Origin: DASUFI01 sp036274635
Lineage (GTDB): Bacteria; Planctomycetota; B15-G4
Direction of reading: 5' to 3'
DNA: 12,778 bases
Assembly (NCBI GenBank): GCA_036274635.1
Contig: DASUFI010000028.1
Span: 1-12,778 of the forward strand
Shown: positions 7,191 to 12,703 of the stretch, one piece after another
How positions within the stretch are numbered: position 1 is the stretch's first letter
Layout: each line of letters begins with the position of its first letter
Made by a program: the position numbers and the translations under genes
Notes under the pieces: model-generated
Databases searched by the model: none
What the model was told of the DNA's origin: nothing
What the model saw: the letters and a program-made list of their open reading frames with translations, nothing else

Positions 7191-9473
7191 CTATCGCGTG
7201 TCGATCCACATCTCCCGCACACCCACCGCCTCCGCCCCCTGCACGGCCGGCGCGGCGTAGCGCTGCAGCCCGAGGAAGCCCGCCGCCGCGCGCTGCGCGA
7301 AGGGCGGGTCGGCCGCCACGTGCGCGGTGTCCACGTCCCACAGCGTCTGCCCGTTGAGTGCGCAGGCGAGGCGGCTGCCGCGCGCCAGCACCTCGAGCGT
7401 GTTCCACTCGCCGATTGGCCGCAGCAGCCCCTTCGCGCACGGCGGCACCGCGCCGTAGAGGCTGCCGGTGAACTGCCAGTCGTGGAGCTGGCTCTGCGTG
7501 ACCGTCTCCCAGTTCCAGTCGTCCAGCAGCTGGATCTCGCAGCCGCTGTAGGCGGGGTTGCCGCCGGAGACACGCGCGCCGTCCGGGCCGACGCTCTCGC
7601 GCCGCCCGCGCAGGAAGAGGCCGCTGTTGGACATGCGCGCCTGGCGGAAGTCGAAGCGCAGGTCGAAGTCGCGCACGTCGGCCTTCGTGCGCAGGTAGCC
7701 GGCGGGCTGACTGGACGGGATGGACAGCACGCCGTCCTTGACCGAGTAGTCCGTCGGTGCGTGCGGCGCGTCCTCGCCATCGACGGCTTCCCACGCGGAG
7801 AGCGGGTCCGCGCCGCCCAGCAGGTCGCGCCAGCCGTCCTTCGCGCGCGCCGCGTCGCGGGTCTCGCGCTCGGGCGGCGAGAGTGCGTGGTCGGTAGCCC
7901 ACGCGTCGCCGAAGACCGGCAGGTCGCGCACCTCGATGTTGCGGAAGCGCACGGCGTTGCCCGTGCCCTCGCTGCCGCCGCCGTGCACCTGCAGGCCGAT
8001 GAGGCCGCGCGGAGCGTAGGCCGGCTTGCCGTCCGCGCCGAACTCCTGCGGCACGATGCGGTCCATCACGGGCACGCCGTTGATCCACGCCTCGATGCGC
8101 ATGTCGAAGCCGGTGCAGCGCACGAAGACGTGGTTCCACTGGCCGCGGCGCCACGCCCTCGCGGCCTCCGGGTGCGCGTGCTCGATCCAGCCGTCGCTGT
8201 AGAGGCCGCCGACCTCGCCGTCGGGGCGGTCGTCCAGCGTGAGCTGCATGCCGCGGCCCTCGGGCGCCATGCGCACGAAGATGCCGGAGTCGAAGGGGTA
8301 GTCCAGCTTGCACTCGCACTGGAACTCGAAGCTGGTGTGCGGCGTCGCCGTGTAGAGCAGGCCGCCGGCGTTGTCCGCGCCGGCGTGGCCGGTGATGCAG
8401 CCGTCCTCGACGGTCCAGACGGCGTCGCCGTCGTAGTGGCCGCCGCGCGGGGTCCAGCCGGTGAGGGTGGTGCCGTCGAAGAGGGACGTGAAGGCGGGGT
8501 CGGAGATCTCGAGCACCGCATTGCAGCCCGCCGCGATCAGGCGCGCTGCCTGCGGCTCGATGAGACAGGCTGTCGTCGCCAAGGCATCAGCCCAGGCGCC
8601 CGCCGTGTTCAGCCTCATCCCGCGCTCGATGTCTTCGTGAATGAAGACCGTTGCGCGACGGCCGTTGGAAATGGCCCAACCTGTTCGGGGATCGATGACG
8701 TGGCTGTAGCGCACAGCATCCACCTGGAGGGCCTGGCTCTCGTCTCCTGATGTCGACACGCAGGCGCGCGCGACCGTGACTCGCTGGCGCAACTCGGTGC
8801 CCAGGGCCACTTCCCAGCCGTCTTCACCGGGTGGCGCACCACCGGCACAAAGATCCCCGCCAATCTCGACCAGCACCGCCGGGACACCCTGGTCTTCGCA
8901 CACCCAAGCCGCCGTACCCGCTGCATAGCCCTTGGCGATTCCGCCCACGTCGAACCGTGTTCCGCGCGCGAGATGCACGAGTGGTCCGTCAATGGGGCTT
9001 GCGTGCGGGCGAATGCTCCAGTTCCCCACGTGCAAGCGCGCCTGCTCGATGTCATTCGCAGCAGGCAGCCGTCCAGCGGCTCGAGCCGTGCGCCAGAGCC
9101 GCGAGAGCGGGCCGACGGAAATGTCGAACGCACCGCCACTGGATCGGTCGATCTCCTGCGCGCAGAAGAGCACGTTGCTGAGCAGGGTGCTGCCCGGGGA
9201 AGCGGTCACGTCGACGTCCGCCGCCTGGTCACACAGGCGCATCAGCTCGCTGTCGGCGCGATAGTCGCTGAACGTTGCATCCATTGCATCGAGGAGCGCG
9301 AATGCCGAGCTCGCGGCTCGCTTCGCCGTCGCCTCGTCCGGCGCGTACAGCACGATGCGCGCCTCGATCGCCATGACGATCTGCTTGAACTCGAAGCGCT
9401 GCAGCTCCTGCGCGCGCGCCGGGACGAGACTCAGGGCGGAGAGCACGAGGAACAGCAAGGCGGTGAGGCGCAT
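7191..9473 (-). CDS. Exported ApbE flavin transferase fused to two DUF1080 (3-keto-disaccharide hydrolase) domains
   Basis: This is a 760-residue fusion with a Sec signal peptide (LTALLFLVLSALSLVPARA). Residues 25 to about 325 are ApbE (FAD:protein FMN transferase), which attaches FMN to Thr or Ser of exported proteins. Conserved pieces are all present: DSELMRLC (75), GAFDISVGPLSRLW (114), DVGGIAKGYAAG (175), EIGGDLCAGG (203), CVSTSGDE (238), HVIDPRTG (258) and the metal-binding ADALATT (295), so it is probably active. With no linker, FTSLFDGTTLTGW (328) opens DUF1080 domain 1 (to about 517), and WRDLLGGADPLSAW (548) opens domain 2 (to 760). Each has the jelly-roll hallmarks: SGIFVRM or SGLFLRG, then QWNHVFVR or EWNTLEVL. 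ApbE usually stands alone at about 300-350 residues. DUF1080 domains act on or bind 3-keto-glycosides. The ApbE half has visibly lower GC than the DUF1080 half. ATG 9473 is preceded by a weak GGCGGG. Confidence 0.93.
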   Translation of the reverse strand: MRLTALLFLVLSALSLVPARAQELQRFEFKQIVMAIEARIVLYAPDEATAKRAASSAFALLDAMDATFSDYRADSELMRLCDQAADVDVTASPGSTLLSNVLFCAQEIDRSSGGAFDISVGPLSRLWRTARAAGRLPAANDIEQARLHVGNWSIRPHASPIDGPLVHLARGTRFDVGGIAKGYAAGTAAWVCEDQGVPAVLVEIGGDLCAGGAPPGEDGWEVALGTELRQRVTVARACVSTSGDESQALQVDAVRYSHVIDPRTGWAISNGRRATVFIHEDIERGMRLNTAGAWADALATTACLIEPQAARLIAAGCNAVLEISDPAFTSLFDGTTLTGWTPRGGHYDGDAVWTVEDGCITGHAGADNAGGLLYTATPHTSFEFQCECKLDYPFDSGIFVRMAPEGRGMQLTLDDRPDGEVGGLYSDGWIEHAHPEAARAWRRGQWNHVFVRCTGFDMRIEAWINGVPVMDRIVPQEFGADGKPAYAPRGLIGLQVHGGGSEGTGNAVRFRNIEVRDLPVFGDAWATDHALSPPERETRDAARAKDGWRDLLGGADPLSAWEAVDGEDAPHAPTDYSVKDGVLSIPSSQPAGYLRTKADVRDFDLRFDFRQARMSNSGLFLRGRRESVGPDGARVSGGNPAYSGCEIQLLDDWNWETVTQSQLHDWQFTGSLYGAVPPCAKGLLRPIGEWNTLEVLARGSRLACALNGQTLWDVDTAHVAADPPFAQRAAAGFLGLQRYAAPAVQGAEAVGVREMWIDTR

Positions 9474-9523
9474 CCCGCCACTCTATCGATCGGGGCGCAG
9501 GCAGCGCGCGCGACCGCCCCCCA

Positions 9524-10006
9524 TCAGCGCACGTCGACGTTCACCGGCCCCTCGACGTGCCCCTTGGCGTCGATGACGCGCACCGAGTACTGGCCCTTGC
9601 CCAGCATGAGTGCGGGCACCGCTTCCCCCGGCCTCAGCAGCGCTTGATCCGCCGCTACGTGGCTGAAGGGCTCGCCGGCCGGCACGGCTTGCACGAGCCG
9701 CAGGCCCTCGCCGCCGAGCAGGGCGGGCGGCACCTCCACCACCTGCCTCCGCAGCACCTTCACCATCCGGTCCGGCCGCCCCTGAACCAGCTCGACGCGC
9801 GGCCAGAATAGGTACGCATCGCAGTTGCCCGACCCGAACGGCGCACCGTCCGCTCCCCCGAAGATCGTCGGCTCGCTCACGAGCCCGCGCGCCGTCGCGT
9901 CGCGAGACAGAGGCTCCTCCTCGGCGTGCGTGCGCCGCTCGCTCATCGTGGGCGCGAAGATCGTGAAGGGGTCGATGCCGCTGATCTGCTTCAGCACCGA
10001 CGCCAT
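9524..10006 (-). CDS. Conserved-looking protein of unknown function, 160 residues
   Basis: I do not recognise this protein. From ATG 10006 it reads MASVLKQISGIDPFTIFAPT, then a charged stretch (SERRTHAEEEPLSRD), a Gly-rich segment with one Cys (FGSGNCDAYLFWP, about 57-69) and a beta-rich C-terminus ending GQYSVRVIDAKGHVEGPVN. That ending resembles the last strands of an immunoglobulin-like or FlgD-like sandwich, but this is only an impression. No signal peptide or membrane segment is visible from this start. An in-frame GTG at 10069 would add 21 residues without adding a signal, so the shorter form is preferred; no strong Shine-Dalgarno sequence decides it. It lies between msrA (about 105 bases upstream) and the ApbE fusion (50 bases downstream), all on the same strand, so co-transcription is plausible. 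Confidence 0.6.
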   Translation of the reverse strand: MASVLKQISGIDPFTIFAPTMSERRTHAEEEPLSRDATARGLVSEPTIFGGADGAPFGSGNCDAYLFWPRVELVQGRPDRMVKVLRRQVVEVPPALLGGEGLRLVQAVPAGEPFSHVAADQALLRPGEAVPALMLGKGQYSVRVIDAKGHVEGPVNVDVR

Positions 10007-10111
10007 GGGCGTCCATCCATCAGCCGGCGGCACCTCCGCCGCGTGCCCGCGGCCAGCCAAGGGATGCACCGCGCGCGCCCATCCGGCACGACGTCGGCGC
10101 GCGGCCGGCGT

Positions 10112-10735
10112 CTACTGCTTCAGCCCCAGATGCTCGAGCTTGGGCCGGATCACGAACTGGCAATACGGCTGACCCTTGTTCCCGCGGTAGTAGTCCTGGT
10201 GGTAGTCCTCCGCCTCCCAGAACGGCCCCGCCGGCGCGATCTGCGTCACGATGGGCCGCCCGAAGTCCTTGGAGTGCGCCACGAGCGACGTCTCCGCGGC
10301 CTTCTTCTGCTCGTCGGAGTGATAGAAGATCACCGAGCGGTACTGCGTGCCGGAGTCGTTGCCCTGCCGGTTCAGCGTCGTCGGGTCGTGCAGCTTCCAG
10401 AACCACTCGAGCAGCGCGTCGTAGCTGATCTTCGCCGGGTCGAAGGTCACCTGCACCACCTCGGCGTGACCGGTCGTGCCGCTGCACACCTGGTCGTAGG
10501 TGGGGTGCTCGAGCTTGCCCCCCATGAAGCCGGACTTCACGTCGAGGACGCCGTCGAGCTGCTCGAGGACGGCCTCGGTGCACCAGTAGCAGCCGGCGCC
10601 GAAGGTGGCGGTCTTGGCGGGGTCGGGCATGGCAGGCGGGTCTCCGGAGCGCGCCGCGCTCGCCGTGTCGCCGGAGTCGCCGCCGGCGCAGGCGGCCAGC
10701 AGCGGCAGCAGGATGGCGAGCAGTCGGGCGCGCAT
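10112..10735 (-). CDS. msrA: Peptide methionine sulfoxide reductase A, predicted lipoprotein
   Basis: This 207-residue MsrA reduces methionine-S-sulfoxide in oxidised proteins. It begins with a lipoprotein signal (LLAILLPLLAAC, lipidated Cys16), so it should act outside the cytoplasmic membrane; most MsrA enzymes are cytoplasmic. The active-site motif GCYWCTEA has catalytic Cys49 and a nearby Cys52. Other family motifs are SGFMGG (68), HAEVVQVTFDP (90), YRSVIFYHSDEQ (132) and FWEAEDYHQDYY (172). Cys192 in PYCQFVIRPKL is a candidate resolving cysteine. The start is ATG 10735, which gives an exact lipobox. It is the first gene of the leftward run and diverges from the SUMF1-family gene across 57 bases. 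Reductant supply for a periplasmic MsrA would need a membrane thiol carrier, which is not seen here. Identification is secure. Confidence 0.96.
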   Translation of the reverse strand: MRARLLAILLPLLAACAGGDSGDTASAARSGDPPAMPDPAKTATFGAGCYWCTEAVLEQLDGVLDVKSGFMGGKLEHPTYDQVCSGTTGHAEVVQVTFDPAKISYDALLEWFWKLHDPTTLNRQGNDSGTQYRSVIFYHSDEQKKAAETSLVAHSKDFGRPIVTQIAPAGPFWEAEDYHQDYYRGNKGQPYCQFVIRPKLEHLGLKQ

Positions 10736-10744
10736 GGGCCGCGC

Positions 10745-10784
10745 AATGTAGCGCAGCCGTGGCGCGCGGCGTGGTCGCTAGAAT
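10745..10784. promoter_or_regulatory. Overlapping divergent promoters, both predicted to give near-leaderless transcripts
   Basis: Rightward, TAGAAT at 10779-10784 matches five of six -10 positions and lies 8 bases before the ATG at 10793. Leftward, TACATT (complement of 10745-10750) matches four of six and lies 9 bases before the ATG at 10735. Neither gene has a Shine-Dalgarno sequence. If these are the -10 boxes, both messages start within about two bases of the ATG and the -35 regions share the same 28 bases. No good -35 hexamer is visible, so this is an inference. Confidence 0.4.
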
Positions 10785-10792
10785 CGCGCACG

Positions 10793-11767
10793 ATGCTGCG
10801 GACCACGCTCCTCTGCCTCGCCCTTGCGGCCAGCGCCGCGGCGCAGGACGGTCCGCCCAAGCCGGGCCCGGATCCCATCCCGCCCGACGGGCTCGGCCCC
10901 GCCAAGGCCGGCGGCGAGCAGCCGCCGCAGACGCCGCCAGCCCCTCGCCCAGCGCCGCCGGTCGCTCCGCCCGCAGCGCCCGTCGACGTCGGCGCCGGAA
11001 AGCCTTACGCGCAGGACCTCGCCGGCACGGTGGTCTCCATCCCCATGCGCCCCGTCGCGCCGGGCCTGTGGATGTCGGCGACGGAGATCACGTGGGACGC
11101 CTACGACGTGCTGGTCTTCGGCCTCGACAAGCCCGGCGACCCCGCGGCGCCGCTGGGCGCGGACGGCACCGCGAACGAGGAGCGGCGCGGGCCCGACGCG
11201 GTGCTGCGGCCGACGCACCCGCACATGGTCACGGATCGCGGCTGGGGCCACGCGGGCTTTCCGGCCATGTCGCTCTCGGCCAAGGGCGCGGGCGCCTTCT
11301 GCGAGTGGCTGTCGGTGACGACCGGCCGCCGCTACCGGCTGCCGACCGAGGCCGAGTGGGAGGCCGCGTGCCGCGCGGGCGCGCCGGCCGGCGCGGCGTG
11401 GAGCTGCGGCGACGATGCCGCCGCGCTGCCGGGCATCGCGTGGTACCGCGAGAACAGCGAGCGGCGCACGCACGCGGTGGGCGGCAAGTCGGCCAACGCG
11501 CTGGGCCTCTTCGACATGCACGGCAACGTGGGCGAGTGGTGCGCGGCGCCGGACGGCAGCTTCGTGGTGCGCGGCGGCAGCTACCGCGACGCGAGCAAGG
11601 ACCTGCGCTGCGACGCGCGCGTGCTGCCGCAGGCCGCGTGGAACCAATCGGACCCCAACCTGCCGCGCTCCGTGTGGTGGCTGGCGGACGCGCCCTTCGT
11701 GGGCTTCCGCATCGTCTGTCAGGGCGAGGCGGACACCGCCGGCGCACCGCGGCCCGCGGGCAAGTAG
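10793..11767 (+). CDS. Exported SUMF1/formylglycine-generating-enzyme-fold protein, probably not a true FGE
   Basis: This is a 324-residue protein with a Sec signal peptide (TTLLCLALAASAAA, cleavage before QDG), a Pro/Ala-rich linker at about 20-66 and a SUMF1-type domain at about 78-310. Family motifs are LWMSATEITWDAYD (92), FCEWLSVTTG (169), YRLPTEAEWEAACRAG (181), ANALGLFDMHGNVGEWC (234), VVRGGSYRD (258) and VGFRIVC (303). The usual opening of the domain (a MGS motif and its partner strand) is replaced by TVVSIPM. The segment after RGGSY lacks the paired cysteines that bind copper in sulfatase-activating FGE (SFLC, then YC); only an isolated Cys273 remains. It is therefore more likely a ligand-binding or structural SUMF1-family protein, a type abundant in Planctomycetota. 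ATG 10793 has no Shine-Dalgarno sequence but follows a TAGAAT box. Its stop lies 120 bases before the first pilin. Confidence 0.9.
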   Translation: MLRTTLLCLALAASAAAQDGPPKPGPDPIPPDGLGPAKAGGEQPPQTPPAPRPAPPVAPPAAPVDVGAGKPYAQDLAGTVVSIPMRPVAPGLWMSATEITWDAYDVLVFGLDKPGDPAAPLGADGTANEERRGPDAVLRPTHPHMVTDRGWGHAGFPAMSLSAKGAGAFCEWLSVTTGRRYRLPTEAEWEAACRAGAPAGAAWSCGDDAAALPGIAWYRENSERRTHAVGGKSANALGLFDMHGNVGEWCAAPDGSFVVRGGSYRDASKDLRCDARVLPQAAWNQSDPNLPRSVWWLADAPFVGFRIVCQGEADTAGAPRPAGK

Positions 11768-11806
11768 CCGCGGACGCGCAGCAAGCGGCCATTGCCGGCC
11801 CTTGAC

Positions 11807-11834
11807 TTGACCCGCGCGCATCCCGTGCTTTGCT
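11807..11834 (+). promoter_or_regulatory. Candidate promoter of pilin gene 1
   Basis: A -35-like TTGACC (11807-11812) is separated by 16 bases from a weak -10-like TTTGCT (11829-11834) preceded by TGC, an extended -10 arrangement. The -10 alone would not convince. The same elements at identical spacing occur before pilin gene 2, which raises confidence. The predicted leader is roughly 45 bases. Confidence 0.45.
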
Positions 11835-11887
11835 CGGGACGAGGAGAGACGCGCGGCGCGCGCGGACAACGCGCCGGAAGCCCTGCC

Positions 11888-12064
11888 GTGCACGCCGCCC
11901 GTACGAAGCTCGTCCGTCTCGTCGCCGACGACCACGGCCTGGAGACGGTCGAGTACGCCATCATCGCGGGCCTGATCGTCGTCGGCCTCATCACCGTGGC
12001 CACGGCGATCGGCGTGTGGGTCAAGCGCCGATTGAACTCGGTGAAGACGGGCGTGGGCGCCTGA
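11888..12064 (+). CDS. Flp/Tad-type (type IVb) pilin 1, GTG start
   Basis: This is a small pilin subunit of 58 residues if translation starts at GTG 11888. Its core GLETVEYAIIAGLIVVGLIT is the Flp prepilin motif: cleavage is expected after Gly17, Glu22 is the conserved +5 glutamate, and a hydrophobic helix follows, ending WVKRRLNSVKTGVGA. Mature subunits are exported and assembled by the Tad machinery after cleavage by a TadV-type peptidase; none of those genes lies in this window. The start was chosen by alignment with pilin 2 (LVADDHGLETVEYA against LLADDRGLETVEYA) and a GGAAG seven bases upstream. An in-frame ATG at 11792 would add 32 Arg/Gly-rich residues unlike any prepilin leader and would include the promoter-like bases. 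It is a tandem paralog of the gene at 12421. Confidence 0.85.
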   Translation: MHAARTKLVRLVADDHGLETVEYAIIAGLIVVGLITVATAIGVWVKRRLNSVKTGVGA

Positions 12065-12420
12065 CGAGTTGCGCGCGCGGCGCTGCGGTGCGGCGTCATG
12101 GCGAGCCGAATCCGTGCTCATCGGATTCGACGAGGCACGACTCGAGTGCGCGTCGCTGCATGCGCGAACCGCGATTCAGCACCCGTGCGAGCGGCGCGAC
12201 GCGCACGGATTCCGCACGAATTCTCGACGCTGCAAGCGGCGCTGCAGCAAGCCACTTGCACGCGCCTTGTCGGGGGGCGTGCGACGGCACTTGCGCCGAG
12301 TCAAGTTGACTGCCTGCCACCGCGTGCTTGTCTGCTGGTGCGTTCCACGTGAGTCGTCAGCGCAGCGTGCGCGGGCCTCACACACACCAAGACGTGCAAC
12401 CCGGAAAGAAGGACCCACCC
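12065..12420 (+). other. Structured non-coding interval between pilin genes 1 and 2
   Basis: No credible gene is visible in these 356 bases; open frames here are Arg/Cys-rich and unlike any family I know. The interval holds several exact inverted repeats: an 8-bp stem at 12107-12114 with 12122-12129, an 11-bp stem at 12146-12156 with 12196-12206, and a 6-bp stem at 12231-12236 with 12255-12260. A 10-bp pairing of 12108-12117 with 12203-12212 would exclude both of the first two. It may be the 3' untranslated region of pilin 1, an attenuator or a small RNA. The candidate pilin 2 promoter occupies its last third. Confidence 0.4.
12306..12333 (+). promoter_or_regulatory. Candidate promoter of pilin gene 2
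   Basis: TTGACT (12306-12311), a 16-base spacer and TTGTCT (12328-12333) preceded by TGC reproduce the arrangement in front of pilin gene 1. The block TTGAC, 13 bases, GTGCTT is exact in both. The predicted leader is about 80 bases and ends in the Shine-Dalgarno sequence AGAAGGA, seven bases before the ATG at 12421. Confidence 0.45.
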
Positions 12421-12585
12421 ATGAAGAACCTGAAGCTGCTCCTCGCTGATGACCGCGGCCTGGAGACTGTCGAGTACGCGATCATCGCCGGCCTCATCGT
12501 CGCCGGCCTCATCACCATCGTCGTCGCCATCGGCACCTGGGTGAAGGGCAAGTTCTCGGCCCTCAAGACGGACCTCGGCGCCTGA
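12421..12585 (+). CDS. Flp/Tad-type (type IVb) pilin 2
   Basis: This is a complete 54-residue prepilin. It has a short positive leader (MKNLKLLLADDRG), a cleavage site Gly13/Leu14 and GLETVEYAIIAGLIVAGLIT with the conserved +5 Glu18. A hydrophobic helix runs to about residue 38, then a charged tail WVKGKFSALKTDLGA. The length is normal for Flp pilins. A clear Shine-Dalgarno sequence (AGAAGGA) sits seven bases before the ATG. It is very similar to pilin 1 and to the truncated copy at 12704-12778, so the three form a tandem family. A strong hairpin begins 46 bases after the stop, which may limit read-through; abundant pilin message followed by weaker downstream expression is common at tad loci. 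Tad assembly genes would be expected to the right of the window. Confidence 0.95.
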   Translation: MKNLKLLLADDRGLETVEYAIIAGLIVAGLITIVVAIGTWVKGKFSALKTDLGA

Positions 12586-12631
12586 TCTCCTCGGGGCTGC
12601 GGCGAACGGAACTCGCCAGCAGCCTCCTCCC

Positions 12632-12671
12632 CGCGGCCGCCGGCGTGTCCTCCTGCTCGCCGGCGGCCGCG
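12632..12671 (+). terminator. Perfect 14-bp hairpin downstream of pilin 2
   Basis: CGCGGCCGCCGGCG (12632-12645) and CGCCGGCGGCCGCG (12658-12671) are exact reverse complements around a 12-base loop. No run of T follows, so classical Rho-independent termination is uncertain. It may act as an attenuator or protect the 3' end of the pilin message. It lies between pilin 2 and the pilin 3 remnant. Confidence 0.5.
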
Positions 12672-12703
12672 CTCTCTGGAACCTCCCGAAAGGACCTTCA
12701 CCC

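Noticed and set aside
10072..10103. 8-bp inverted repeat after msrA as a terminator
   Set aside because: The stem is a CGCGCGCC repeat in about 80% GC sequence with a 16-base loop and no T-run, so chance is a good explanation.
11792..11887. ATG start at 11792 for pilin 1
   Set aside because: It would add 32 Arg/Gly-rich residues unlike a prepilin leader and place the promoter-like block inside the gene. The GTG at 11888 aligns with pilin 2.
12250..12275. Sigma-54-type promoter (TTGCACG-N4-TTGT) before pilin 2
   Set aside because: The invariant GG and GC dinucleotides are not both present. The TTGAC block shared with pilin 1 is better supported.
12069..12449. Open frames in the interval between pilins 1 and 2 as small genes
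   Set aside because: Arg/Cys-rich translations without ribosome-binding sites, and they overlap the promoter and start of pilin 2.
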